Below are positions 15,391 to 24,839 of a stretch of 64,000 bases of DNA, piece after piece; positions within the stretch are counted from its first letter, which is position 1, and each line of letters opens with the position of its first letter. The translations under genes were made by a program, and so were the position numbers. Below the pieces are notes generated by a model. It was not told where the DNA came from. It was given only the letters and a program-made list of their open reading frames with translations, and did not search any database. This DNA is from JANQPD01 sp963715655 (GTDB lineage Bacteria > Bacteroidota > Bacteroidia > Flavobacteriales > Schleiferiaceae): the NCBI GenBank assembly GCA_963715655.1, contig OY970262.1, positions 2,418,001 through 2,482,000 of the forward strand. The letters run 5' to 3'.

Positions 15391-16858
15391 CGAAAGAAGC
15401 CTCGCGACTCGGTACCACAAATTTTACTCTTATCGTTTTATTTTTATAGGCAAACAAACTAAACACTTGTTGCTGCCACGGTTGGTTTATTGAGGTTTGC
15501 AAAAGCCCCTTAACACTATCAGTTTTTTGCCAAATACCATTAGCTTCCACATAAATCAGCATTTTATTATTATAATTAGACCGGTAGTTGAAACACCAAA
15601 AACTCAATTCAGGATTAACTGTATTGTTTAAATTGATGTAAGGTGTAATTAATTCAGGCTCTTTGTAAGCTCCTGTGGCGCGTTGTTTACAAATTCCTGT
15701 AAATATTCCATTGCCGGAATGGTCTTTTGCAGGAAGTCCATCATTAAAGCTTCTTGTTCCATCAGCGCCATTGCTACTAATATAATAAGGTGCGCCTTGT
15801 ATTCTAAAAAAAGGATTTGTCCAACAGGCCGATAATCTCCCTGCTACCCGTGATAAATCAAACGATTCTCTAATAGCGGTATCCCCTACCCAATCATCAA
15901 AATTTTCATTAAATGGAAAGTTAAAAGTATCAATACAAGCTTGCTGAAAGGAAATAGGTGAGCTCCAGATACTGGAATCTTGACCACAAATAGAGCGGTA
16001 TATTACATCATAAAACAAACCCGGTTTTAGGTTATTTAAAAGCAGATTTCCTGATGTACCAATTGCTTTTAAACCCGTGTTTAAAACCGTGCTGTGTACG
16101 ATACCATAACGCAGTTCTACCGTTTGATTTATACCACCTGAAAAATTGACCCGAGCAGAATCGGCACTGATGCTAGTTAAATACACGTCATTTACTAGAC
16201 TACAACTTTGTTTCTCTTTAACGGAAATATTATCTAAAGCGTAAGAATTGGGTTTACCCTTTGTAGAAACCACTCTGAATTGAATAATTACAGTATCATT
16301 TACAAAGGGCATTAAAGTATTGCGGTGATAAGTAAAAGGATCAGAAGCATAAATATGCCTAGATCCTTTTATTGAATCTATTGTTGTAAATACAGTATCG
16401 CTCAAACGTTTCGTTTCTACGTAAAGCACCTCATTATCTTTTCCAAAAGAATGATATAAAAATTCAAGTTCGGGATTTTGCATATTTTGGATGAAAATAG
16501 GTGGACTATTAAGCACCATTGTAAATATGGTATTTGGAAAGTGACCATAACTTTTAAGCCAATTATTTCTGCTATAACCTACGGGCCCTACTGAATCGTT
16601 GAAAAAGCGATATTGATGGTTACTGCCTATACCGTATGTATTCAAACCAAAACCTAAATATGCTCTGAAATAATTATTAGAACCGAAACGCTCATTATAC
16701 CAACAGGAATCATACTTTCTAGGGAAATCATTTCCTAGATACCATGAAGCCCCGTTATCAAACGTTTCAGTGAAGGGCGCGGTGATTAGGCATTGGCCGG
16801 TACCAGCTAGCCCAGCAAAACTTAACACCAGAGCTAAAACCACTTTTGCTACGTTCAT
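14801..16858 (-). CDS. T9SS-secreted surface protein, paralogue 1 of 3
   Basis: A 685-residue exported protein. The signal peptide MNVAKVVLALVLSFAGLAG is shared with the next gene. Two MAM-like jelly-roll modules follow: one from TAPFTETFDNG to YALDNISVKEK (about 27-215), one from FPFNENFDDW to SFAIDDFSIREK (about 315-490), with a fibronectin-like stretch between them. The last ~200 residues are almost identical in all three paralogues and end in a type A T9SS sorting tail: IQVFPNPNKGIFNVEF, then IPVGVYFISIQGDKKEIL and a basic terminus. This tail directs secretion by the Por system and usually surface attachment. Third gene in transcription order, 42 bases after paralogue 2. Ligand unknown; adhesion is likely. 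Confidence 0.88.
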   Translation of the reverse strand: MNVAKVVLALVLSFAGLAGTGQCLITAPFTETFDNGASWYLGNDFPRKYDSCWYNERFGSNNYFRAYLGFGLNTYGIGSNHQYRFFNDSVGPVGYSRNNWLKSYGHFPNTIFTMVLNSPPIFIQNMQNPELEFLYHSFGKDNEVLYVETKRLSDTVFTTIDSIKGSRHIYASDPFTYHRNTLMPFVNDTVIIQFRVVSTKGKPNSYALDNISVKEKQSCSLVNDVYLTSISADSARVNFSGGINQTVELRYGIVHSTVLNTGLKAIGTSGNLLLNNLKPGLFYDVIYRSICGQDSSIWSSPISFQQACIDTFNFPFNENFDDWVGDTAIRESFDLSRVAGRLSACWTNPFFRIQGAPYYISSNGADGTRSFNDGLPAKDHSGNGIFTGICKQRATGAYKEPELITPYINLNNTVNPELSFWCFNYRSNYNNKMLIYVEANGIWQKTDSVKGLLQTSINQPWQQQVFSLFAYKNKTIRVKFVVPSREASFAIDDFSIREKPGCALAGVDKTILLCDTASQIQNGRYSLSNLLDSNAVGGTWVDVSGSGALNGNLVALNQLLTDTLYRYQYQIPASVGCAADTMEVRLQLVASACLISLAEQINQSAIQVFPNPNKGIFNVEFGQAVHNPVFTLHQLSGKSLAVQAVKLSENAYQLSTKNIPVGVYFISIQGDKKEILARKKVVIGE

Positions 16859-16890
16859 ATTTTAAATTTATGGCATTCTGTTTTTCTTGC

Positions 16891-17490
16891 AACCCATTTC
16901 TCACTCCCCAATCACCACTTTTTTTCTAGCTAATATCTCCTTTTTATCGCCTTGTATGCTTATAAAATAAACACCCGCAGGTATGTTTTTAGTGGAAAGT
17001 TGGTAGGCATTTTCCGATAGTTTTACTGCTTGTACAGCAAGTGATTTTCCGCTTAACTGATGCAGTGTAAATACTGGATTGTGCACCGCTTGGCCAAACT
17101 CCACATTAAATATCCCCTTATTAGGATTTGGAAAAACCTGAATAGCACCTTGATTAATTTGCTCTGCCAAGCTAATTAAACACGCGCTGGCCACCAGTTG
17201 CAAACGCACTTCCATGGTATCTGCTGCGCAACCTACCGATGCAGGTATTTGGTATTGATAACGGTACAGCGTATCTGCAAGCAATTGATTTAAAACAACC
17301 AAATTTCCATTTAAGGCTCCGCTACCGCTTACATCTACCCAAGTGCCGCCCACCGCATTGCTATCTAATAAATTGCTTAAAGAATAACGCCCGTTTTGTA
17401 TTTGGGAAGCTGTATCGCAAAGCAATATAGTTCTATCTAATCCCGCTAAGGCGCAACCGGGCTTTTCGCGGATGGAGAAATCGTCAATGC
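16891..17490 (-). repeat. shared tail block of the T9SS triplet, copy 2
   Basis: Nearly identical to 14789-15390 and 18968-19570. The 42-base spacer upstream of it (16859-16900) is also duplicated at 18938-18979, containing ATTTTAAATTTATGGCATTC. Confidence 0.95.
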
Positions 17491-18937
17491 TGATAGGGTA
17501 TGTTGCGTTCTTTTGTTCAAAAACTATTTGAATAGTGTCGTTTTTATGGGTACTCAAGTCCGCTTGAAATGTTATCCAAGGTTCTTGCTTATTGGTTTGC
17601 AAGGGAGCAACTATGCTATCTAAAAGTTGTAATGATGTTTTAGATTTAACAAAAACCTTTAGCTTATTACTGCCTGTATGACTGTGAAGCTTGTAGGAAA
17701 AAATGGGATTTACAGCAGCTGATAAATCTACCCTTGGACTATAAATAGTTGGTTTATTTCCTAAGCTGTTGTATTGATGTTTGAATACAGATAAAGAAAA
17801 ATCTCCCGTATAATCTGCAGGATAATCATAAGCGGGCGTAAGCCCCAAAATGCTTCCCGAAACCGTTTTAAAAACACTATATCCTCGTTTAAATTCCTGT
17901 TTATTTTCCCAACATTTATTGGTTTGCCCAAAAAATGTTGGTGCGTATCGGTAGTCATATTGAGCCAGTGTGTCAGCCATCCAAGTGTCAAAATTTTCAC
18001 TAAAAGGAAAAGTTTCTATATAATTTTCGCAAGGAAATTGTAACAATATGGGATTGCTCCAAACCGAACTATCAGTATTTGTAAACTGCCTAAAATATAG
18101 GTTGTAAAGCGCTCCGGGTGTGCCGTTGGTAAGCGTTAAAGAATCACCCACCACATTATTCACGAGACCATTTTTATCTCTTTTTGAATGATTAATGGAT
18201 TGAAGAGAAAATTGCCTATTCATGCGCTTATCAAAATGTAAAGTGCAGGTTTTGTTGTTATTGTAGCTTATACTTTGAGGATAATATAGTGGCACAAAAA
18301 TTTCCTCAGTAACAGAAATATTATCTAAAGCTACAATTCGGTTAGGCCCTGTGGTGGTTTTAGCTTCAAATATTACCATTAAAGTATCTGAAAACCCGTT
18401 TAGAGAAACTGAATGTTTGCGGAAATAGTGATAGGGCGATTTATGTGTTTGGCCTACTATTGAATCAAGCAGAATGTCGGTGGTGCTTCCAAACGGTCTT
18501 ACCTTAACCAACACTTTTTTTATATCCTTACCAAAAAGATGATAATCAAAACTCAGCGTAGGTTTACTTAAAGTATTTAAAATCAAATAAGGTGTGCGTA
18601 AACGAAAAACGGTTTGATTTTGATTGTAAATGTCTCCTAGATTTATCCAGTCTTGCTGGTGTTTTCCTCCATAGGCACCAGTAGAGTCAAAAAAGTAGGA
18701 AACCGTTGATTGACCATAATAACCCCCAACCGTGTTTAGACCCCATGCCTTTATAGCGCGGGTAGAATCTCTATGATAAAACCAAGTAGTGTCCATTACA
18801 GGATAAGACCAATAACTAATGCCGAAAGGTAGATACTCAAAGTCCTCCTCAAAAGGTGCAGTTTTGAAGCTTTGGCCGGTACCAGCTAGCCCAGCAAAAC
18901 TTAACACCAGAGCTAAAACCACTTTTGCAACATTCAT
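16901..18937 (-). CDS. T9SS-secreted surface protein, paralogue 2 of 3
   Basis: A 678-residue paralogue with the same signal peptide as paralogue 1 at protein level and nearly so in DNA, but an N-terminal body of low identity: first module from TAPFEEDFEYLPFGISYW to VALDNISVTEE, linker with FRQFTNTDSSVWSNPI, second module from FPFSENFDTWM to PISIDDFSIREK. The tail is shared with both neighbours and ends in the T9SS type A signal (FPNPNKGIFNV, GVYFISIQGDKK). The contrast between divergent bodies and near-identical ends suggests tail homogenisation by gene conversion or a recent tail swap. The 42-base spacers on both sides imply one transcript. Confidence 0.88.
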   Translation of the reverse strand: MNVAKVVLALVLSFAGLAGTGQSFKTAPFEEDFEYLPFGISYWSYPVMDTTWFYHRDSTRAIKAWGLNTVGGYYGQSTVSYFFDSTGAYGGKHQQDWINLGDIYNQNQTVFRLRTPYLILNTLSKPTLSFDYHLFGKDIKKVLVKVRPFGSTTDILLDSIVGQTHKSPYHYFRKHSVSLNGFSDTLMVIFEAKTTTGPNRIVALDNISVTEEIFVPLYYPQSISYNNNKTCTLHFDKRMNRQFSLQSINHSKRDKNGLVNNVVGDSLTLTNGTPGALYNLYFRQFTNTDSSVWSNPILLQFPCENYIETFPFSENFDTWMADTLAQYDYRYAPTFFGQTNKCWENKQEFKRGYSVFKTVSGSILGLTPAYDYPADYTGDFSLSVFKHQYNSLGNKPTIYSPRVDLSAAVNPIFSYKLHSHTGSNKLKVFVKSKTSLQLLDSIVAPLQTNKQEPWITFQADLSTHKNDTIQIVFEQKNATYPISIDDFSIREKPGCALAGLDRTILLCDTASQIQNGRYSLSNLLDSNAVGGTWVDVSGSGALNGNLVVLNQLLADTLYRYQYQIPASVGCAADTMEVRLQLVASACLISLAEQINQGAIQVFPNPNKGIFNVEFGQAVHNPVFTLHQLSGKSLAVQAVKLSENAYQLSTKNIPAGVYFISIQGDKKEILARKKVVIGE

Positions 18938-18967
18938 ATTTTAAATTTATGGCATTCTGTTTTTCTT

Positions 18968-19570
18968 GCAACCCATTTCTCACTCCCCAATCACCACTTT
19001 TTTTCTAGCTAATATCTCCTTTTTATCGCCTTGTATGCTTATAAAATAAACACCCGCAGGTATGTTTTTAGTGGAAAGTTGGTAGGCATTTTCCGATAGT
19101 TTTACTGCTTGTACAGCAAGTGATTTTCCGCTTAACTGATGCAGCGTAAATACTGGATTGTGCACCGCTTGGCCAAACTCCACATTAAATATTCCTTTAT
19201 TAGGATTTGGAAAAACCTGAATAGCACTTTGATTAATTTGCTCTGCCAAGCTAATTAAACACGCGCTGGCCACCAGTTGCAAACGCACTTCCATGGTATC
19301 TGCTGCGCAACCTACCGATGCAGGTATTTGATATTGATAACGGTACAGCGTATCTGCAAGCAATTGATTTAAAACAATCAAATTTCCGTTTAAGGCTCCG
19401 CTACCGCTTACATCTACCCAAGTGCCGCCCACCGCATTGCTATCTAGTAAATTGCTTAAAGAATAACGCCCTGTTTGTATTTGGGAAGCTGTATCGCAAA
19501 GCAATATAGTTCTATCTACTCCCGCTAAGGCGCAACCGGGTTTTTCGCGGATGGAGAAATCGTCAATGCT
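18968..19570 (-). repeat. shared tail block of the T9SS triplet, copy 3
   Basis: Nearly identical to the blocks at 14789 and 16891; it begins with the same ACCCATTTCTCACTCCCCAA. Identity falls away just beyond the codons for DDFSIREKPGC, where the variable bodies begin. Confidence 0.95.
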
Positions 19571-20998
19571 GATAGGATTTGTGGCATTTTTTAACTCAAA
19601 TTTAATTTGGATGGTAGTTCCTTTAAATTGAGAAATATCATAAACATAAGGCAACCAAGCGTCAGTATTACTAGACTGAAATGGGCCTTTAAGCGAATCA
19701 AGTAGTTGCCAACCAGTAGAATTTAAAACTGAAATATACAGTGTATTACTACCCGAATGGCCGTGATAGTAAAATTTAAGTTCGGGATTAACGGATGGGG
19801 TTAAATCAATACTTGGAGAAATTAAAGCACTGTTTGTAGTAACTATTTGAGCACCACCAGATGAAAAGCTCAAAAAATTACCTTGCGTTGAGTAGTCCAA
19901 TTTCGGATAAGGGCTTCCCGTTTGTTTTCCGCCATTGGTAGTAAACCAATACGCTTCATTTCCCACATTCCTAGAATTTTGACTGACATTTTCCCAACAG
20001 GAATTTAGAGGCCAATATTTATTCAAATACTTTACTGTGTCGGCAGTCCAGCTGTCAAAGTTTTCAGTAAAAGGAAAAGTACGCGTAAAGCCACAAGGCA
20101 CTGAAATAATTTCAGCACCTTGCCATTTAGAAGTATCTGAACCACATATAACGCGCTGATGTACATAATAACTTTCGCCTTGATTCAAATTTTGAAACAT
20201 TACACTGTCCGAATTTGTAAAAACACTTATACCTATTCTATTTACTGCTAAACCTACACGCACCAGTTTAAATTGATGCAGTGCGTTAGTAGTATTGGCA
20301 AACTTTATTTGTACTGAAGTTCCGCTGAAGCTAATATTTGAAATGGGTAGGGGAATACTACAATTAGGCTTCTCCGCAATTTTAAAGAAAGATAATGCCG
20401 TATGTACATCAAAGCCATTTGAGGTATAATGTGCAAATCTAAAACTGAGCGTATCAGGTAAACCGTTTAAGTTTAAGGTTCTGATTTTGTAAGGCTCAAA
20501 TCCAATGTGCTGTTCTCCAACAAGCGAATCTAAATTTAACCATGTGCTTGACCCATACCCTTGATATTGTAGAATTAACTTAACAATGTTAGCTCCGTAC
20601 ATGTGGTATGCAAAGGAAACTTGAGGATTTACCACAGTACTTTTATCTACAAAAGGCGATTGAAAATAAGCGGGTAACTGTTGATTTCCATTATTGCTAG
20701 TTTTAGCAACTATTGCCATACCGTGTAGTAAAGGCGGGCCACTTTTTCTGCTTAATGGTAGTTTACCTAAATCTGTTATATAAAAATAATTTTTCGCACC
20801 ATTGTCATCAAATATCCAACAAGTATCTACCACCGTAAAAGGTCCGAAAGGATTGTTATTTCCCACCTTCCAAGGGTCGGAAGGGTTAAAATTTATAGTA
20901 TCAAAAACTGCAGTATAGGGTGCGGTAAAAAGGCATTGGCCGGAAATCAAATTTCCAATAAATAGCACAAAAACCAAAAATCTAAATTTTAGCAACAT
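18980..20998 (-). CDS. T9SS-secreted surface protein, paralogue 3 of 3 (first in operon)
   Basis: A 672-residue member and the first gene of the triplet. Its signal peptide (MLLKFRFLVFVLFIGNLISG) differs from the other two, so the duplicated unit of paralogues 1 and 2 starts downstream of it. Modules: TAPYTAVFDTINFNPSD to ALSFFKIAEKPNC; a fibronectin-like linker with VHQRVICGSDTSKWQG; FPFTENFDSWTADTVKY to PISIDDFSIREK; then the shared tail and T9SS signal. Length and layout match the paralogues. The region upstream has a repeat copy (21032-21072) but only a weak promoter-like CAACTTTG. Function unknown, probably surface adhesion or binding. Confidence 0.88.
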   Translation of the reverse strand: MLLKFRFLVFVLFIGNLISGQCLFTAPYTAVFDTINFNPSDPWKVGNNNPFGPFTVVDTCWIFDDNGAKNYFYITDLGKLPLSRKSGPPLLHGMAIVAKTSNNGNQQLPAYFQSPFVDKSTVVNPQVSFAYHMYGANIVKLILQYQGYGSSTWLNLDSLVGEQHIGFEPYKIRTLNLNGLPDTLSFRFAHYTSNGFDVHTALSFFKIAEKPNCSIPLPISNISFSGTSVQIKFANTTNALHQFKLVRVGLAVNRIGISVFTNSDSVMFQNLNQGESYYVHQRVICGSDTSKWQGAEIISVPCGFTRTFPFTENFDSWTADTVKYLNKYWPLNSCWENVSQNSRNVGNEAYWFTTNGGKQTGSPYPKLDYSTQGNFLSFSSGGAQIVTTNSALISPSIDLTPSVNPELKFYYHGHSGSNTLYISVLNSTGWQLLDSLKGPFQSSNTDAWLPYVYDISQFKGTTIQIKFELKNATNPISIDDFSIREKPGCALAGVDRTILLCDTASQIQTGRYSLSNLLDSNAVGGTWVDVSGSGALNGNLIVLNQLLADTLYRYQYQIPASVGCAADTMEVRLQLVASACLISLAEQINQSAIQVFPNPNKGIFNVEFGQAVHNPVFTLHQLSGKSLAVQAVKLSENAYQLSTKNIPAGVYFISIQGDKKEILARKKVVIGE

Positions 20999-21031
20999 AG
21001 CAAAGTTGAGATTACACCAACGCTTATACCA

Positions 21032-21072
21032 AATTGTGTTTTAAATGGCTCATAAATGCCCCTTAACACAGC
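21032..21072 (+). repeat. dispersed ~40-bp hairpin repeat, copy B
   Basis: Begins AATTGTGTTTTAAATGGCTC and ends CCCCTTAACACAGC. It matches copy C at 32 of 38 aligned positions. It lies 34 bases upstream of the T9SS triplet, in a 261-base gap (20999-21259) that otherwise shows only AT-rich sequence. Confidence 0.65.
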
Positions 21073-21259
21073 TTTGGGCATAAAATATCGTCCATTTTTT
21101 ATATGCCATTTTTACCGTTAGTGGTGTTATAACGTATGTCCACATAAATTCTAGAAATACCAAGCGTTTGACACTCAAATAAACGTAATTATTGTGAATA
21201 AAAATGTACGATACAGAAGGTTACCTAACTTTTTCGTTAAAATGTAGCTTTGGGTAGAT

Positions 21260-22399
21260 TTACGGTAAAATCCCCTCATCTTCCACATAAGTAAGCGGCA
21301 CCCACTGCCCCATTTTCTTTTGAATAACTTTAAAATGCGGGCGGTCTTCCGTAGTGATAAAGGAAATAGCTTCTCCGGGGTTTTCGGCACGGCCGGTTCG
21401 GCCAATGCGGTGCACGTACTTTTTGGGTGATCGGGGTAATTCATAATTAATTACATAGGGTAAAAAAGCAATGTCGATACCGCGTGCCAATAAATCGGTA
21501 GTAACTAACACACGTAATTTTCCTGCTTTAAAATCGCGCAACATTTCCGTGCGTGCTCCTTGGCTTTTTTTACTGTGAATGGCTTTGGCCTCAATACCGT
21601 TTTTATTCAATTTATCCGCTACATGGTTGGCTTGATATACAGAAGAGGTAAAAACCAACACTTGCTGCATTTCTTTACTTTTAATTAAATGGCGCAGTAA
21701 CTTTCCCTTTTCTTCTTTTTGTAAACTGTAAGCCGTTTGCTGTATAAGCGCTATGTTTTCAGGTTCTTCGGCAATTTCAATTACCGTAGGGTTATCCAAC
21801 AGCATTTCATTAATCGCGTTTACTTGCGTAGATAAAGTTGCCGAAAACAATAAATTTTGTCTGCTAACCGGTAATAATTTAAAAATGGCGTTCATTTCTT
21901 CCTTAAAACCAAGGCTTAGCATTTTGTCAGCCTCATCTAAAACCAACGTATCAACTGCTGAAAGCTGTACCGCTTTTGCACGCACTAATTCCAACAATCT
22001 ACCGGGAGTGGCCACTAAAACATGTGTACCGTATAAATTTTTCATTTGCGGATTAATGGAAACACCGCCATACACCGCCATGCTTTTTACGTTGGTATTG
22101 ATACCGTTGGCAAACTGAAAAAACACTTCCTGCACCTGCACTGCCAATTCTCTTGTAGGTACTAGTACCAATACGTTTACTTGTCGGTTTTTATCATCTA
22201 AAATACCTGCTAAATTGGTAAGTATGGGTAATGCATACCCCATAGTTTTACCCGAGCCTGTTTTTGCAATGCCCAATACATCCTTACCTAATAAAATAGC
22301 CGGAATACTTTTTTGCTGAATAGGATAAGGTTTGGTGTAGCCTTCTTTTTGTAACAGCGCAACCATTGTTTTAGATAAACCTAGTTTTTGGAAAGACAT
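21260..22399 (-). CDS. DEAD-box RNA helicase
   Basis: A 379-residue helicase core with little extra sequence, RhlE-like in size. The motifs in order are: Q motif (GYTKPYPIQQKSIP), I AKTGSGKT, Ia PTRELAVQ, Ib TPGRLLEL, II LDEADKML (DEAD), III FSATL, IV VLVFTSSV, V TTDLLARGIDI and VI HRIGRTGRA. It unwinds RNA duplexes with ATP in the cytoplasm, in ribosome assembly or mRNA turnover. The basic C-terminal tail common in RhlE or DeaD is missing; the protein ends shortly after GEAISFITTEDR, so it is a minimal form. It is transcribed alone between the T9SS triplet and the exporter genes. Confidence 0.93.
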   Translation of the reverse strand: MSFQKLGLSKTMVALLQKEGYTKPYPIQQKSIPAILLGKDVLGIAKTGSGKTMGYALPILTNLAGILDDKNRQVNVLVLVPTRELAVQVQEVFFQFANGINTNVKSMAVYGGVSINPQMKNLYGTHVLVATPGRLLELVRAKAVQLSAVDTLVLDEADKMLSLGFKEEMNAIFKLLPVSRQNLLFSATLSTQVNAINEMLLDNPTVIEIAEEPENIALIQQTAYSLQKEEKGKLLRHLIKSKEMQQVLVFTSSVYQANHVADKLNKNGIEAKAIHSKKSQGARTEMLRDFKAGKLRVLVTTDLLARGIDIAFLPYVINYELPRSPKKYVHRIGRTGRAENPGEAISFITTEDRPHFKVIQKKMGQWVPLTYVEDEGILP

Positions 22400-22457
22400 A
22401 GTTTTAATTGGAAAAAGTGAGAGTGAAAATTTTTATATCATGTTAATAGCTCAATCT

Positions 22458-23546
22458 CTAAATGGGTTGGTTCCAAATTTTTAGTTTATCCTCTTTGGTA
22501 ATGCCGCCCAAAACTTCCACATTAATACCATCGCTTAAGCCTAATTGTACTTCTTTTTTTATGTATTGCTGGTCAGTAGTTTCTACTTCTACAAAAGGTT
22601 TATTGTCCTCATATTGCACCACCGCCTCGCGTATGGCCAGTACGGAGTCTTTTTTAGCCAGTACAATATCCGCATTAGCGCTGTAGCCCGCGCGAATAAA
22701 ATCGGTAGAATCTAACTTTACTTTGGCTTTAATCATAAACTGAATAGCCCCGTTTTCCTCCAACCCTTTGGGTGCTATGTATTCTAAAATCGCATTGAAC
22801 TGCTTGTTTTCAATAGCGCCCACTGTTAGTAAAATATCCATTCCTTCTTTAATTTTCCCCACTTCAGATTCATCAATTTTACCTTCAAAAATCATGTCGC
22901 GCATATCAGCAATAGAGCCAATGCTGGTACCTTCATTAAAATTATTACTTTCAATCACCTGATTTCCAACACGTATAGGCACATCTAACACCATACCCGC
23001 TATGGTTGCTTTCACAATATTTAAGGCACCCATACCCTTTTTATTACTGGCACCTTCTTTAATAATTTGCAAATTGTCTTCCGCAGCATCCAGCTCTTGC
23101 TTACTACTGCTGTAAATCAAATCAAATTGCTGAAATTCACTGTTGGAAATTACATTTTGATCATTCAATTTTTTATTTCGGTCGTAATCAATTTTAGCGT
23201 TGCTAAGGTTTAAGCGTGCTACCCGCACACGGTTTTCAGCATTGTTTAAAGAAACTAAATCTGGTATAACCTGAATTTTTGCAATCGGGTCGTTTACCTG
23301 CACTTTATCGCCCGCTTCTACATACACCTCCTTTACCAAGCCGCTTACTTGTGGTTTTAGTAAAATTTCTTCTCTTGGAATAATACTGCCGGTTGCCACC
23401 GATTTATTTACAATATCAGTATAAAAGGCAGTTTCAGTACCAAAACGCTCAGGCGCTTTTTGCGATTTTTGAAAAAGATAAAATAATGTGTAGCCAAAAA
23501 TGCCTATTATTATTACCACTACACTTATACGAAGCACTGTTTTCAT
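22458..23546 (-). CDS. MacA-like periplasmic adaptor (HlyD family)
   Basis: A 362-residue membrane-fusion protein. An N-terminal membrane anchor (VVVIIIGIFGYTLFYLFQ) is followed by the lipoyl-like half PREEILLKPQVSGLVKEVYV and GDKVQVNDPIAKIQ, an alpha-helical hairpin (about 90-165), and beta-barrel segments containing GKIDESEVGKIKEGMDIL and RAGYSANADIVLAKKDSVLA. It links an inner-membrane ABC exporter to an outer-membrane channel; no TolC-like gene is present here. It is last in the set ATPase - permease - permease - adaptor (minus strand order 27014 to 22458), as in MacAB-type systems. The substrate is unknown. Confidence 0.88.
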   Translation of the reverse strand: MKTVLRISVVVIIIGIFGYTLFYLFQKSQKAPERFGTETAFYTDIVNKSVATGSIIPREEILLKPQVSGLVKEVYVEAGDKVQVNDPIAKIQVIPDLVSLNNAENRVRVARLNLSNAKIDYDRNKKLNDQNVISNSEFQQFDLIYSSSKQELDAAEDNLQIIKEGASNKKGMGALNIVKATIAGMVLDVPIRVGNQVIESNNFNEGTSIGSIADMRDMIFEGKIDESEVGKIKEGMDILLTVGAIENKQFNAILEYIAPKGLEENGAIQFMIKAKVKLDSTDFIRAGYSANADIVLAKKDSVLAIREAVVQYEDNKPFVEVETTDQQYIKKEVQLGLSDGINVEVLGGITKEDKLKIWNQPI

Positions 23547-23576
23547 TGCACTATTTCTTTGGTTGATTTTATATTT

Positions 23577-24839
23577 TTATTCCGCACGTAAAGCATCTAC
23601 GGGTTTTATACTTACCGCACGCTTGGCTGGTATTAATCCGGCTAATATTCCCGCAAATATGAGAATGCCTAACGCAATTAACACAATAGGTAATTTTACA
23701 CCAGGGTTTCTAAAAAATTCTGATTCAGCGGAATAGCTGTTCATTAAACTGGCGATGCCTTCCAAAATCCATACGCCACCAATAATTCCTATTATACCTG
23801 CGGTAACGGTAAGCACCACCGACTCAAGCACCACTTGTTTCATAATGCTAAACGGTTCTGCACCAATAGCGCGTCTTACGCCAAATTCTTTTGTACGCTC
23901 TTTTACAATTACTAACATGATATTGCTTACCCCAATAGCTCCAGCCAACAAGGTAAGCACGCCTACTATTAAAGATAGCATTTGAATACCCGTCAGTAAA
24001 CCTTCCATTCGCTGAAATTCTTCCTCCTTATTAAAGCTGCCAAAAGCTCTATTATCTTCAGGATTTACTTTTAACCGTTGTTTTAAAATATCTTTTACTT
24101 CTTGCTCTGCTTGCGTGGCTGGAATACCTTCCTTAGAACTAAAACTTAACCAACCAACCACATCTCCCCAATTGTAGGCTTGCTGAAAAGTGCTAATAGG
24201 AATGATTACCGCTTTCTCTTCGTCTTCTGCTTGATTGGGATTTTGGTTCATGCTTTTAAACAAGCCAATTACCTTATAATTAATACTTTGTGCTTTTATA
24301 TAAGTACCAATGCATTCCTCTCCTTCATTATACAGCGCTTTGTACACCTCATTGCCAATTACACATACCTTCCGTTTGTCATCAACATCACGTTGGTTTA
24401 AAAACCGTCCTTCTACAAAGTTAAAAGGTGAAATACGCTGATAGTCAGGCACATCTCCATACAAATTAAACGCACCTGTTTTTACACCTCGCGTAACATT
24501 ATCCAAGCCTCTATGTCCACCTGCTTGCGTTCTAGGCGCTAGAATATCTACACTAGAAACATTTTGCCGAATTGCTTCCACATCATCATTGTGAATGTTT
24601 ATACTTCGGCCTTGCTTAAATCCTTTGTATGGCATTGTGGTGTTTCTTGTCCACATAAACACGCTACTTTTTACAGAATTTCCAAAACCGGCTTCTGCAC
24701 CATTTTGTAGGCCTTGGCCACTACCCATCATAATAATGAGCATAAAAATTCCCCAAAACACACCAAAACCTGTAAGGAACGTGCGCAGTTTATTTCTGCC
24801 CAATACCGCTACTATTTCTTGCCACTGATCTCTATCCAT
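23577..24839 (-). CDS. MacB-type ABC transporter permease (second of two)
   Basis: A 420-residue permease with FtsX/MacB topology: one N-terminal helix (TFLTGFGVFWGIFMLIIMMG), a large periplasmic MacB core domain (about 45-290) and three C-terminal helices (IQMLSLIVGVLTLLAGAIGV, VVLTVTAGIIGIIGGVW, ALGILIFAGILAGLIPA). VKERTKEFGVRRAIGA is the coupling loop that contacts the ATPase, and the protein ends in PVDALRAE, standard for the family. Paralogous to the permease at 25106-26338; the two would form a heterodimer served by the single ATPase. A 266-base gap with G/C-run hairpins separates the two permease genes. Confidence 0.9.
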   Translation of the reverse strand: MDRDQWQEIVAVLGRNKLRTFLTGFGVFWGIFMLIIMMGSGQGLQNGAEAGFGNSVKSSVFMWTRNTTMPYKGFKQGRSINIHNDDVEAIRQNVSSVDILAPRTQAGGHRGLDNVTRGVKTGAFNLYGDVPDYQRISPFNFVEGRFLNQRDVDDKRKVCVIGNEVYKALYNEGEECIGTYIKAQSINYKVIGLFKSMNQNPNQAEDEEKAVIIPISTFQQAYNWGDVVGWLSFSSKEGIPATQAEQEVKDILKQRLKVNPEDNRAFGSFNKEEEFQRMEGLLTGIQMLSLIVGVLTLLAGAIGVSNIMLVIVKERTKEFGVRRAIGAEPFSIMKQVVLESVVLTVTAGIIGIIGGVWILEGIASLMNSYSAESEFFRNPGVKLPIVLIALGILIFAGILAGLIPAKRAVSIKPVDALRAE

